Source of the DNA: Streptomyces sp. ATexAB-D23 | GTDB taxonomy: Bacteria > Actinomycetota > Actinomycetes > Streptomycetales > Streptomycetaceae | DNA length: 64,000 nucleotides | NCBI RefSeq assembly: GCF_000373645.1 | Contig: NZ_KB892009.1 | Coordinates: 77,780 to 141,779 of the forward strand | Direction: 5' to 3' | In this document: in pieces, positions 33,769 to 42,414 of the stretch | How the letters are laid out: each line of letters begins with the position of its first letter | Position numbering within the stretch: the first letter of the stretch is position 1 | Notes under the pieces: generated by a model | Database searches by the model: none | The model's input: the letters and a program-made list of their open reading frames with translations, nothing else | Told to the model about the DNA's origin: nothing | Translations under genes and position numbers: made by a program

Positions 33769-35613
33769 GTGGAACGCACGGGACCCCCTGCCCGCATGAC
33801 CGGACTTCTGGCCGCATTCTCGGCCGCCCTCCTCGCCGCCGGCGGGCTGGCCGCGACGGCGCCCAACGCCGCCGCGGCCGACGCCGATCTGGCGAGCAAC
33901 GGCAACTTCGAGGCCGGGCTGACCGGCTGGAACTGCACCGGCGGCAGCGGAGCCGCCGTCAGCACCCCCGTACACGGCGGGAACTCGGCGCTGAAGGCGA
34001 CCCCCGCCGGAAGCGACAACGCCAAGTGCTCCCAGGCCGTGACGGTCAAGCCCGACTCCACGTACACCCTGAGCGCCTGGGTGCAGGGCAGCTACGTCTA
34101 CCTGGGCGCCGACGGCACCGGCACGACCGACGTGTCCACCTGGACGCAGTCCGCCTCCGGCTGGCAGCAGCTCACGACCACGTTCAGGACCGGGCCCTCC
34201 ACCACCTCGGTCAACGTGTACACGCACGGCTGGTACGGCACCCCCGCCTACTACGTCGACGACCTCAGCCTGGTCGGTCCCGGCGGCGCCCCGGTCGCGG
34301 TCCCCGCCGCCCCCACGGGCCTCAAGGCGGGCACGGCCACCGACAACTCGGTCGCGCTGTCCTGGAAGGGCTCCACCGGCGCCACCGGCTACAACGTCTA
34401 CCGGGGCGACACCCTGGTGCAAAGCGCCACCGGCACCTCGGCGACCGTGACCGGTCTCAGCGCCTCCACCGCGTACAGCTTCCAGGTCAGCGCCACCAAC
34501 GCGGCCGGTGAGTCCGCGAAGTCCGCGGCCGTCTCCGCCACCACCGCCGAGGGCGGCGGGGGCGACGACGGCGGTGACGACGGCAGCACCAGCACCCAGC
34601 TGCCGCCCCACGCGCTCGTCGGCTACCTGCACTCCAGCTTCGCCAACGGCTCCGGCTACACCCGCATGGCGGATGTCCCCGACTCCTGGGACGTCATCGA
34701 CCTGGCCTTCGGCGAGCCGACCTCCGTCACCTCCGGCGACATCCGCTTCTCGCTCTGCCCGGTCGCCGAGTGCCCGAACGTCGAGTCGGAGGCCGAGTTC
34801 AAGGCGGCCATCAAGGCCAAGCAGGCCGCCGGCAAGAAGGTGCTGATCTCCATCGGCGGCCAGAACGGCCAGGTGCAGCTCGCCACCACCGCCGCGCGCG
34901 ACACGTTCGTCTCCTCGGTCAGCAAGATCATCGACGAGTACGGTCTCGACGGCCTGGACATCGACTTCGAGGGCCACTCCCTCTCGCTGAACACCGGTGA
35001 CACCGACTTCCGGAACCCCACCACGCCGGTCGTCGTCAACCTGATCTCGGCGGTGAAGAGCCTCAAGGCCAAGTACGGCGAGAAGTTCGTGCTGACCATG
35101 GCCCCCGAGACCTTCTTCGTGCAGCTCGGCTACCAGTACTACGGCTCGGGGCCGTGGGGTGGCCAGGACCCGCGCGCCGGTGCCTACCTGCCGGTGATCC
35201 ACGCACTGCGCGACGACCTCACCCTGCTGCACGTCCAGGACTACAACTCGGGCTCCATCATGGGCCTGGACAACCAGTACCACTCCATGGGCGGCGCCGA
35301 CTTCCACATCGCGATGACCGACATGCTGCTGGCCGGGTTCCCCGTCGCGGGTGACCAGACGAAGGTCTTCCCCGGTCTGCGTCCCGACCAGGTCGCGATC
35401 GGCCTGCCGGCCTCCACCCAGGCGGGCAACGGGCACACCTCACCCGCCGAGGTCACCAAGGCGCTGAACTGCCTGACCAAGAAGACCGACTGCGGCTCCT
35501 ACGCCACCCATGGCACCTGGTCGGACCTGCGCGGACTGATGACGTGGTCCATCAACTGGGACCACTTCAACAACTGGGAGTTCTCGAAGAACTTCGACGC
35601 CTACTTCGGCTGA
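33769..35613 (+). CDS. Secreted chitinase, GH18, with N-terminal binding module and FnIII
   Basis: Secreted endochitinase of 614 residues. Signal peptide (to about residue 40, APNAAAADA), an N-terminal carbohydrate-binding module (about 42-180, SNGNFEAGLTGWNC), a fibronectin type III domain (about 185-265, TGLKAGTATDNSVALSW), a Gly/Asp linker, then a GH18 barrel (about 280-614). The catalytic motif DGLDIDFEG gives proton donor Glu401; KVLISIGG is the second GH18 motif. GTG 33769 has GGAGG at 33759-33763; ATG 33796 is possible. It should cut chitin to oligomers for uptake. Its end overlaps the convergent PAP2 gene by 47 bp. Confidence 0.95.
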   Translation: MERTGPPARMTGLLAAFSAALLAAGGLAATAPNAAAADADLASNGNFEAGLTGWNCTGGSGAAVSTPVHGGNSALKATPAGSDNAKCSQAVTVKPDSTYTLSAWVQGSYVYLGADGTGTTDVSTWTQSASGWQQLTTTFRTGPSTTSVNVYTHGWYGTPAYYVDDLSLVGPGGAPVAVPAAPTGLKAGTATDNSVALSWKGSTGATGYNVYRGDTLVQSATGTSATVTGLSASTAYSFQVSATNAAGESAKSAAVSATTAEGGGGDDGGDDGSTSTQLPPHALVGYLHSSFANGSGYTRMADVPDSWDVIDLAFGEPTSVTSGDIRFSLCPVAECPNVESEAEFKAAIKAKQAAGKKVLISIGGQNGQVQLATTAARDTFVSSVSKIIDEYGLDGLDIDFEGHSLSLNTGDTDFRNPTTPVVVNLISAVKSLKAKYGEKFVLTMAPETFFVQLGYQYYGSGPWGGQDPRAGAYLPVIHALRDDLTLLHVQDYNSGSIMGLDNQYHSMGGADFHIAMTDMLLAGFPVAGDQTKVFPGLRPDQVAIGLPASTQAGNGHTSPAEVTKALNCLTKKTDCGSYATHGTWSDLRGLMTWSINWDHFNNWEFSKNFDAYFG

Positions 35614-36385
35614 GCACACCGGGCGGCACCAGCAGCAGTCCGCACAGGAACCAGCTGCCCAGCACATCCAGCGGCCAGTGATAGCCGCGGAGCACCAGAC
35701 CGATGCCCGTCGCCGCCGTCAGCAGGACGGCGGCGACGGGCATCATCCACGCGCGGCGGCGCACCAGCCCGCCCAGCAGCAGCGCCGAGGCGCCGTACGC
35801 CACCGCCGCGGTCGCGGCGTGGCCCGACGGGAAGTAGCCGGTGGCCTCCGTCAGCGGCCCGGGACGGGCGATCCAGTCCTTCAGCGGGACGACCAGCAGC
35901 GGGACCGCCGCCATGGCGAGGACCGCGCCCAGCGGCGCCCGCCGCCGGCCGCGCAGCAGTGACCAGCCGACCGCGCAGCCCAGGACCGGGAGCGCGACCT
36001 GCATATTGCCGAGATCGGCGAGGAATTCCGTGAGCCACCGGGGGCCGTGTCCGACGAGGGCCCGGCCGGCGCGCTCGTCGAGCCCGCGCAGCGGCCCGTC
36101 CGAGGCGATCTGCCAGGTGGTCAGCGCGAACAGCGCGGAGAGACCCGACACCAGGGAGAGGAGAAGAGCCGTCCGCCCCGGAACAGGGGGGGTGGTTCCG
36201 GAGCGGACGAGTGGACCGGTTTGCCGCGCGCCCCGGGGGGTGTGGGACGGGCGGCCATCCGATCGGTGAGGAGTTCCGGAGCGTGGTGCTCCAGTGGTGT
36301 GCGCGAAGGCACGCCCGGGACGGTGCTGGGGAAGCTCCGACCCGGATTCACCCGCAGTTCCCTGCGGGCGGGGTGTTTCTCTCAT
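35567..36385 (-). CDS. PAP2 superfamily membrane phosphatase
   Basis: Membrane phosphatase of the type 2 phosphatidic acid phosphatase family, 272 residues. A basic, Pro-rich N-terminus of about 70 residues precedes six membrane segments. Motifs are KDWIARPGP, GYFPSGHA (catalytic His) and LRGYHWPLDV (second His and Asp). Substrates in this family include undecaprenyl pyrophosphate and lipid phosphates; which one applies is unknown. ATG 36385 lacks a clear ribosome site and could be leaderless (TACGGT upstream). The last 15 codons lie antisense to the chitinase end and look like a degenerate basic tail (RSRRRSSSR). Confidence 0.82.
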   Translation of the reverse strand: MRETPRPQGTAGESGSELPQHRPGRAFAHTTGAPRSGTPHRSDGRPSHTPRGARQTGPLVRSGTTPPVPGRTALLLSLVSGLSALFALTTWQIASDGPLRGLDERAGRALVGHGPRWLTEFLADLGNMQVALPVLGCAVGWSLLRGRRRAPLGAVLAMAAVPLLVVPLKDWIARPGPLTEATGYFPSGHAATAAVAYGASALLLGGLVRRRAWMMPVAAVLLTAATGIGLVLRGYHWPLDVLGSWFLCGLLLVPPGVLSRSRRRSSSRTPSC

Positions 36386-36506
36386 CTGCCGAAACCGTAC
36401 GTCAGGCGAAGGGGGGACCGACAGCGGGTACGTTATCCCGCCATCGGCCCCGCACCCTTTCTTCACAGGCCCACACGGAATCCCGGGGGATGCGGGGACC
36501 CGGGGA

Positions 36507-37847
36507 TCAGATTCCGGCGAATGCCTGCTCAAGGACGTCGAGGCCCTCGTTCAGCAGGTCCTCGCCGATCACCAGCGGCGGCAGGAAGCGCAGCACGTTG
36601 CCGTACGTGCCGCAGGTCAGGACGAGGACGCCCTCGGCGTGGCAGGCCTTCGCGAGCCGGGCGGCCGCCTCCGGGTGCGGGTCCTTCGTGCCCGGCTTCA
36701 CCAGCTCGATCGCGATCATCGCGCCGCGGCCCCGGATGTCACCGATCAGCCCGCCGTTCGGCGCCTTCGCCCGCATCCCTTCGAGCCGGGCCTTCATGAC
36801 CTCCTCGATGCGCTTCGCCTTCTTGTTCAGGTCCAGCTCGCGCATCGTCTCGATGGCCCCGAGCGCGCCCGCGCAGGCGACCGGGTTGCCGCCGTACGTA
36901 CCGCCGAGGCCGCCCGAGTGCGCCGCGTCCATGATCTCGGCGCGGCCGGTCACGGCGGACAGCGGAAGGCCGCCCGCGATGCCCTTGGCGGTCGTGATCA
37001 GGTCCGGGACGATGCCCTCGTCCTCACAGGCGAACCACTGGCCCGTCCGGCAGAAACCGGACTGGATCTCGTCGGCGACGAAGACGATGCCGTTGTCCTT
37101 CGCGAACCGCGCGATCTCGGGCAGGAAGCCCTTGGCCGGCTCGATGAAGCCGCCCTCGCCGAGGACCGGCTCGATGATGATCGCGGCGACGTTCTCCGCG
37201 CCGATCTGCTTGGTGATCTGGTCGATGGCCTGGGCGGAGGCCTCCGCGCCCGCGTTCTCGGCACCGGTCGGCCAGCGGTAGCCGTACGCCACCGGCACCC
37301 GGTACACCTCGGGCGCGAACGGGCCGAAGCCCTGCTTGTACGGCATGTTCTTCGCCGTCAGCGCCATCGTGAGGTTGGTCCGGCCGTGGTAGCCGTGGTC
37401 GAAGACGACGACGGCGGTGCGCCCGGTGTACGCGCGGGCGATCTTCACCGCGTTCTCGACGGCCTCGGCGCCCGAGTTGAACAGCGCCGACTTCTTCGCG
37501 TGGTCGCCCGGCGTCAGCTCGGCGAGCTGCTCGCAGACCTCGACGTACCCCTCGTACGGCGTGACCATGAAACAGGTGTGGGTGAAGTCCGCGAGCTGGG
37601 CGGAGGCCCGGCGTACGACGGCCTCGGCGGACGCGCCGACCGAGGTCACGGCGATCCCGGAACCGAAGTCGATCAGACGGTTGCCGTCCACGTCCTCGAC
37701 GATCCCGCCGCCGGCCCGTGCGGTGAACACCGGCAGGGTGGAGCCCACGCCTGCGGCGACCGCCGCGAGCCGGCGCTCCTGCAGCTCCACCGACTTCGGG
37801 CCGGGAATGGCGGTGACGAGGCGGCGCTCCTGCGGAATTGCGGTCAT
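36507..37847 (-). CDS. gabT: 4-aminobutyrate aminotransferase
   Basis: PLP-dependent class III aminotransferase, 446 residues, transferring the amino group of GABA to 2-oxoglutarate and giving succinate semialdehyde. Motifs include FNSGAEAVENAVKIAR (phosphate-binding), DHGYHGRTN, EPVLGEGGF, FVADEIQSGFCRTG and the PLP lysine in LITTAKGIAGG. ATG 37847 begins MTAIPQER and has CAGGAG upstream (revcomp at about 37854-37859). It fits downstream of the aminobutyraldehyde dehydrogenases of the window. It is monocistronic and divergent from the membrane ATPase gene. Confidence 0.94.
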   Translation of the reverse strand: MTAIPQERRLVTAIPGPKSVELQERRLAAVAAGVGSTLPVFTARAGGGIVEDVDGNRLIDFGSGIAVTSVGASAEAVVRRASAQLADFTHTCFMVTPYEGYVEVCEQLAELTPGDHAKKSALFNSGAEAVENAVKIARAYTGRTAVVVFDHGYHGRTNLTMALTAKNMPYKQGFGPFAPEVYRVPVAYGYRWPTGAENAGAEASAQAIDQITKQIGAENVAAIIIEPVLGEGGFIEPAKGFLPEIARFAKDNGIVFVADEIQSGFCRTGQWFACEDEGIVPDLITTAKGIAGGLPLSAVTGRAEIMDAAHSGGLGGTYGGNPVACAGALGAIETMRELDLNKKAKRIEEVMKARLEGMRAKAPNGGLIGDIRGRGAMIAIELVKPGTKDPHPEAAARLAKACHAEGVLVLTCGTYGNVLRFLPPLVIGEDLLNEGLDVLEQAFAGI

Positions 37848-38109
37848 GCGGGGCTCCTGGGGGGTGTTTCGGACGCTTCTCCTTCTGCAGGCTAGGTGCC
37901 GGGCCGGGGGTCGGGCATGCTCCGATCGGTAGTGATGGCGTACGTGTCGTTGTCCGCGAAGGACAGAAGGCGGACAGAACGGCGTACGGGAGCCGGTCGG
38001 CGCTCCACAGGGGCGGTCACTATCCCGGCGCGTTGCTGAACTCACCGTGTGCGCGCACTAGATTGACCGGTGCAGGGGTCGGACCCGGCTGGTCAGGGGG
38101 CAACGGTTC

Positions 38110-40584
38110 ATGGACAACGACGGTACGCACGGCGCGTGGGGCACGCGGGGTGCGCAGCCGCCCGCCGGCGGGCCCGCCCGGCCCGGGAACTCCGTACCGC
38201 ACCCCGCGGGCCCGCCGCCCGCCGCCCCGCCCTCCTACCCGCCCACCGTCCCGCCGCCCGCCCGGCCCCCGTCCGTACCGGCTTCGCCGGCGCGGTACCA
38301 GGCACCGGACGCGCCCGCGCCCACCGCCGACTGGTTCAACGCGCCCCGCCCCGAGGCGGGCCCCGGCGTCTGGCGGTACGGCTACGTGCCCCGGCCCGCC
38401 GAGCGCGAGGAGCGCCCCTCGCTGGTGGGACCGGCCGCCACGCTGATCCTGTGGCTGCTGCTGTGGCTGCTGCTCAACCAGCGCGCCGTCCCCTATGTGT
38501 ACAAGCCGATCGAGATCATCACCGGGCCCGAGTGGTGGTCCTTCGGCGGGCTCAGGGAGGGCGCGCCGGCCCTGGTGGTCAACTCGACCACGCTCTACTA
38601 CGAGGTCCTGGTGCTGGTCCTGGGCTTCTGGGCCGCCCGCATCGGCGGCTGGGCCCACGTCGTCCGCTACTTCGCCGGCCCCCGGCTGGACCGGGCCCGG
38701 CTCGGGCTGTCGGCGGCCGTCGCGCTGCTGGTGCTGTGGCTGGCCTGGACCCCGAAGGTGCCGCTGCTGCTGGTGCTCATGGGCTCGGCGGACGGGTGGC
38801 TGCGCAGCGGCGACCAGCTGAAGGCCACCGTGGCCGCCTACAGCTGCTACGCGCTGACCATCGCCATCGTGGTGTGGCCCATCGCCCGGTTCGCGCGGTG
38901 GGGGGACGCGCTGCGCGAATTCCGGGCCCGGCGCGGACCCGCCCGGCCCCCGGGCGCGCAGGCCCCGTCGACCGCCCCCGAGCGGCCCGGCACGGCCCCC
39001 GCCCAGGAGGCCGGCCCGCTGCGCGCCCACTGGCCAAAGCTGCGCGCCGCCGGCCGGACGGACGCCGCGGAAGCGCTCACCGCCGCCGTGTACACCGGCC
39101 GCATGAACGACGTGGACTGCGTACGCCTGAGCCACGCCTGGAACGCCGCCCGCACCAGCCACGACCGGCTCTCGTCCTTCACCGAGACCGTGCTCCGCAA
39201 GGGCCCGGACGCCTTCCTGCACCCCTCCGGCCTCCGCGACGTGCCCCTGCGCACCGCCACGCACGACCCGCTGACCGGCCAGGTCAGGATCGGTGACTGC
39301 GCCGACGACCCGCGCAACCCCTACCCCCGCCGGGGCTCCGGCATGGCCCTGGAACCATCGTCGCTCGGCACCTCCCTGCTGGCCGTCGGCCCGCCCGGCT
39401 CGGGAAAGACGGACCGGGTGATCAGGCCCGTCGTCGAGGCCCTCGCCCTGCGGGCGCTCACCGGCCAGGCGGCGGTGCTCGCCGTCGGCGGCGCGGGCGG
39501 CGCGCTCGGCCCGGACGACGCCTATGACGTCGTCGTCCGGATCGGCGACCCCGCCTCCCTGTACGACTTCGACCTGTACGGCGGCACGACCGACCCCGAC
39601 GAGGCGGCGGCGGCCCTCGCCGAGGGCCTGGCCGGTGACATCCCCACCCTGGACACCCGCCGCGCGACGACCGCGCTCGGCCAGCTGCTCGGCCCCTTCC
39701 ACGCCGTCCGCGGACGCTTCCCCTCCGTACCCGAACTCCGCGAACTCCTCGAAGGCTCGGCCACCGCCCTGGGCGCCCTGCGAGAAGCCCTGGAGACCGG
39801 GGGACACCAGACGATGCTGCGGGAGCTGGAGGCCAGGGCCCGGCAGTCCGGCAGCGCAGCCGACCCGGGCGCCGTCCTCGCCGACCGGATCGCTGCGCTC
39901 GACCGGCCCGCCTTCGCCGGCTTCTTCGCGACCGGCGAGGACGCCCGCCCGTTCTCGCTCCGCTCCCTGGGCCGGCACCCGCTGCGGGTCCGCGTCGACC
40001 TGCCGGAACGCGTCCACGCCGAGGCGTCCCGCATCCTGGCCCGCCTCGTCCTCGCCCAGTTCAACGCCGTCACCGCGGCCCGCACCGACCGCTCGCTCTT
40101 CGTCTGCCTGGTCCTGGACGACGCGACCCACACCGTCACCGCCGAGACCGTCCGGGGCATCCGCCGGCTGCGGTCCGTCAACGCCGGGGCGGTCCTCGCC
40201 CTGCGCACCCTGGACGACGTGCCCGAGGGGCTGCACACCGCGCTGCTCGGCGCCTTCGGCTGCACCATGGCCTTCCCCGGCCTCACCACCTGGGACGGCA
40301 AGCGCTTCGCCGAGGCCTGGGGCAAGGAGTGGGTGGAGGTACGCGAGGTCGCCCAGCACGGCGTCTTCGCCGACCAGCCGCTCACCCGCGCCATGCACGC
40401 CCTGCGCAAGATGGCCACCGGCAAGGCCGTCACCACGGACGCGGTCACCGTGCGCCAGGTCGAGCGCGAACGCTGGTCCGCCTCCGGCCTCGCCTACGAG
40501 CTGCCCCCGGGCCACGCCGTGCTCTCGCTGACCACGGTCGCCGGCGAGCACATGCCGCCACTGCTCGTCCGCCTCTCCGGCTGA
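38110..40584 (+). CDS. Membrane ATPase with VirD4/TraG-like P-loop domain
   Basis: An 824-residue integral membrane ATPase I cannot name. Residues 1-95 are Pro-rich and cytoplasmic. Four membrane segments follow (about 104-125, 164-180, 198-225, 246-262), then a cytoplasmic ATPase domain with Walker A AVGPPGSGKTDRVIRP (from about residue 425) and Walker B-like FVCLVLDDAT (about 660). This layout and the arginine-rich switch region LRTLDDVPEG resemble VirD4/TraG coupling proteins. No relaxase, transfer gene, integrase or att site is nearby, so it is probably chromosomal rather than part of an element. ATG 38110 follows GGGGG, and TAGATT at 38059-38064 is a possible -10. Such genes are conserved in streptomycetes but uncharacterised as far as I know. 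Confidence 0.8.
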   Translation: MDNDGTHGAWGTRGAQPPAGGPARPGNSVPHPAGPPPAAPPSYPPTVPPPARPPSVPASPARYQAPDAPAPTADWFNAPRPEAGPGVWRYGYVPRPAEREERPSLVGPAATLILWLLLWLLLNQRAVPYVYKPIEIITGPEWWSFGGLREGAPALVVNSTTLYYEVLVLVLGFWAARIGGWAHVVRYFAGPRLDRARLGLSAAVALLVLWLAWTPKVPLLLVLMGSADGWLRSGDQLKATVAAYSCYALTIAIVVWPIARFARWGDALREFRARRGPARPPGAQAPSTAPERPGTAPAQEAGPLRAHWPKLRAAGRTDAAEALTAAVYTGRMNDVDCVRLSHAWNAARTSHDRLSSFTETVLRKGPDAFLHPSGLRDVPLRTATHDPLTGQVRIGDCADDPRNPYPRRGSGMALEPSSLGTSLLAVGPPGSGKTDRVIRPVVEALALRALTGQAAVLAVGGAGGALGPDDAYDVVVRIGDPASLYDFDLYGGTTDPDEAAAALAEGLAGDIPTLDTRRATTALGQLLGPFHAVRGRFPSVPELRELLEGSATALGALREALETGGHQTMLRELEARARQSGSAADPGAVLADRIAALDRPAFAGFFATGEDARPFSLRSLGRHPLRVRVDLPERVHAEASRILARLVLAQFNAVTAARTDRSLFVCLVLDDATHTVTAETVRGIRRLRSVNAGAVLALRTLDDVPEGLHTALLGAFGCTMAFPGLTTWDGKRFAEAWGKEWVEVREVAQHGVFADQPLTRAMHALRKMATGKAVTTDAVTVRQVERERWSASGLAYELPPGHAVLSLTTVAGEHMPPLLVRLSG

Positions 40585-40662
40585 CGCCGCGCGGCGTGCG
40601 AGGAGAGGGACAGGAGCGACGGGAGGGGAGGGAGAGGGGGACGTGGCAGCGGTGACAGGGAC

Positions 40663-40679
40663 TCTGCCACCCTGGCAGA
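40663..40679. promoter_or_regulatory. Palindrome upstream of the pucR-type regulator
   Basis: TCTGCCA-CCC-TGGCAGA is a perfect 7-bp inverted repeat 61 bp before the regulator start. A further half-site, TGGCAG, occurs at 40644-40649. It follows a purine-rich GGGA tract (about 40601-40640). Good candidate for autoregulation by the PucR-type protein. Confidence 0.5.
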
Positions 40680-40739
40680 ATCGAGCCGAGCCGTTCATAC
40701 GGGACGGCGTAATCGCCCCCGTCCGAAGGCCCCCTCCCC

Positions 40740-42308
40740 ATGCCGCCCACGCTCGCCTCGCTCATTCAGCACTCGGCGCTCAAACTCACGGTGCGCGCGG
40801 GGACGGACCGCCTCGACACCCCGGTGCGCTGGGCCCACGCCAGCGAGCTGACCGACCCCGTCCCCTATATGGAGGGCGGCGAGCTGCTGCTGGTCACCGC
40901 GACCAACCTCGACGCGGAGAACCCGGAGGCCATGGGCCGGTACGTGCGACGGCTGGCCGCCGCCGGGGTCGCCGGTCTCGGCTTCGGCGTCGGTGTCAAC
41001 TACGACGAGGTGCCGCAGCCACTGATCGGCGCCGCCGAGGAAGCCGGCCTGCCGCTGCTCGAAGTGCCCCGCCGCACCCCGTTCATCGCCATCGCCAAGG
41101 CCGTCTCCTCCCAGATCGCCGCCGACCAGTACCGCGCCGTCACCGCCGGCTTCGAGGCCCAGCGCGAGCTGACAAGCGCGGCGCTCACCGGAGACGGCCC
41201 CGCCGCCCTCCTCGCCCGTCTCGCCGCCCACGTCAACGGCTGGGCCGCCCTCTACGACGCCTCCGGTGCCGTCGTGGCCACCGCCCCCGACTGGGCCGCC
41301 CGCCGCGCCGCCCGGCTCACCCCCGACGTGGAACGCCTGCGCGAACGCCCCGCCCCGGCCAGCATGGTCGTCGGCGACACCGACGACCGCGTCGAACTCC
41401 AGTCCCTGGGCACCGGCCGCCGGGTGCGCGGCGCCCTGGCCGTCGGCACCGGAGCCGCCCTCGGCACCGCCGAGCGCTACGCCGTGCACTCGGCGGTCGC
41501 CCTGCTCACCCTCACCACCGCCCGCTCCCGCGCGCTCCAGGGCGCCGAGCAGCGCCTCGGCACCGCCGTGCTGCGGATGCTCCTCGCCGGCCAGCCCGAC
41601 CACGCCAGGGCCGTCGCCGGAGACCTCTACGGCGGGCTGCTCGACGCCCCCTTCCGGCTGCTCATCGCCGAGGCCCAGAACCCGACGGCCACCGCCCAGC
41701 TGGCCGACGCCATGGACACCGCCGCCTACCGGGCGGGCGAGACGCTGCTGATGGTGCCCGAGGGCGAGCGCCTCCTCGTGCTGGCCGCCGACGGGGGAGC
41801 GGCGGTGGCCGCCTGCGCCGCCTTCGCCGAGGCGCAGGAGGAGCGGACGCCCCGCGAGCCGGCCGCCGCCCAGGAGTCCGATGTCGTCGTGGGCATGTCC
41901 GCACCGGCCGGACCGGTCGCCGTCTCCGCCGCGTACAAGCAGGCCGAGCAGGCCCTGTCGGTCGCCCGGCGCCGGGGCAGGGCCCTGGTCGAGCACGCGG
42001 AGCTGGCCACCGGCTCCGTGCTGCCGCTGCTCGCCGACGACGCGGTGCGGGCCTTCGCGGACGGCCTGCTCCGCGCCCTGCACGACCACGACGCCAAGGG
42101 CCGCGGCGACCTGGTGGCTTCCGTACGCGCCTGGCTCTCGCACCACGGCCAGTGGGACGCGGCCGCCGCCGACCTCGGGGTCCACCGGCACACCCTGCGC
42201 TACCGGATGCGGCGGGTGGAGGAGATCCTCGGCCGCTCCCTGGACGACCCCGACGTGCGCATGGAGTTGTGGCTCGCCCTGAAGGTCACCACGCCCCCTG
42301 GCCAATGA
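40740..42308 (+). CDS. PucR family transcriptional regulator
   Basis: A 522-residue regulator with the PucR architecture: an N-terminal purine-catabolism-type sensor domain (about 1-125, DTPVRWAHASELTDPVPYM and GGELLLVTATNL), a central GGDEF-like or GAF-like region, and a C-terminal helix-turn-helix (SHHGQWDAAAADLGVHRHTLRYRMRRVEEIL, split at LGVHRHTLRYRMRRVEEIL). Such proteins control use of nitrogenous compounds such as purines, polyamines or GABA. ATG 40740 starts the conserved MPPTLASLIQH. It is 107 bp before the next aldehyde dehydrogenase, which it probably controls together with gabT. Confidence 0.9.
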   Translation: MPPTLASLIQHSALKLTVRAGTDRLDTPVRWAHASELTDPVPYMEGGELLLVTATNLDAENPEAMGRYVRRLAAAGVAGLGFGVGVNYDEVPQPLIGAAEEAGLPLLEVPRRTPFIAIAKAVSSQIAADQYRAVTAGFEAQRELTSAALTGDGPAALLARLAAHVNGWAALYDASGAVVATAPDWAARRAARLTPDVERLRERPAPASMVVGDTDDRVELQSLGTGRRVRGALAVGTGAALGTAERYAVHSAVALLTLTTARSRALQGAEQRLGTAVLRMLLAGQPDHARAVAGDLYGGLLDAPFRLLIAEAQNPTATAQLADAMDTAAYRAGETLLMVPEGERLLVLAADGGAAVAACAAFAEAQEERTPREPAAAQESDVVVGMSAPAGPVAVSAAYKQAEQALSVARRRGRALVEHAELATGSVLPLLADDAVRAFADGLLRALHDHDAKGRGDLVASVRAWLSHHGQWDAAAADLGVHRHTLRYRMRRVEEILGRSLDDPDVRMELWLALKVTTPPGQ

Positions 42309-42414
42309 GGCGTATCCCGCCGCTTCACCGCTCCATCCCGGACAAACGCCGGGCGGCCCGCGCGGCCCTACCGTGGGGGCGGAAACACCCCACGTCATCG
42401 AAGGGCCGGACCCC

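Noticed and set aside
38110..40584. Integrated conjugative element around the VirD4-like ATPase
   Set aside because: No integrase, relaxase, replication gene, tRNA or att repeats, and flanking genes are core metabolism.
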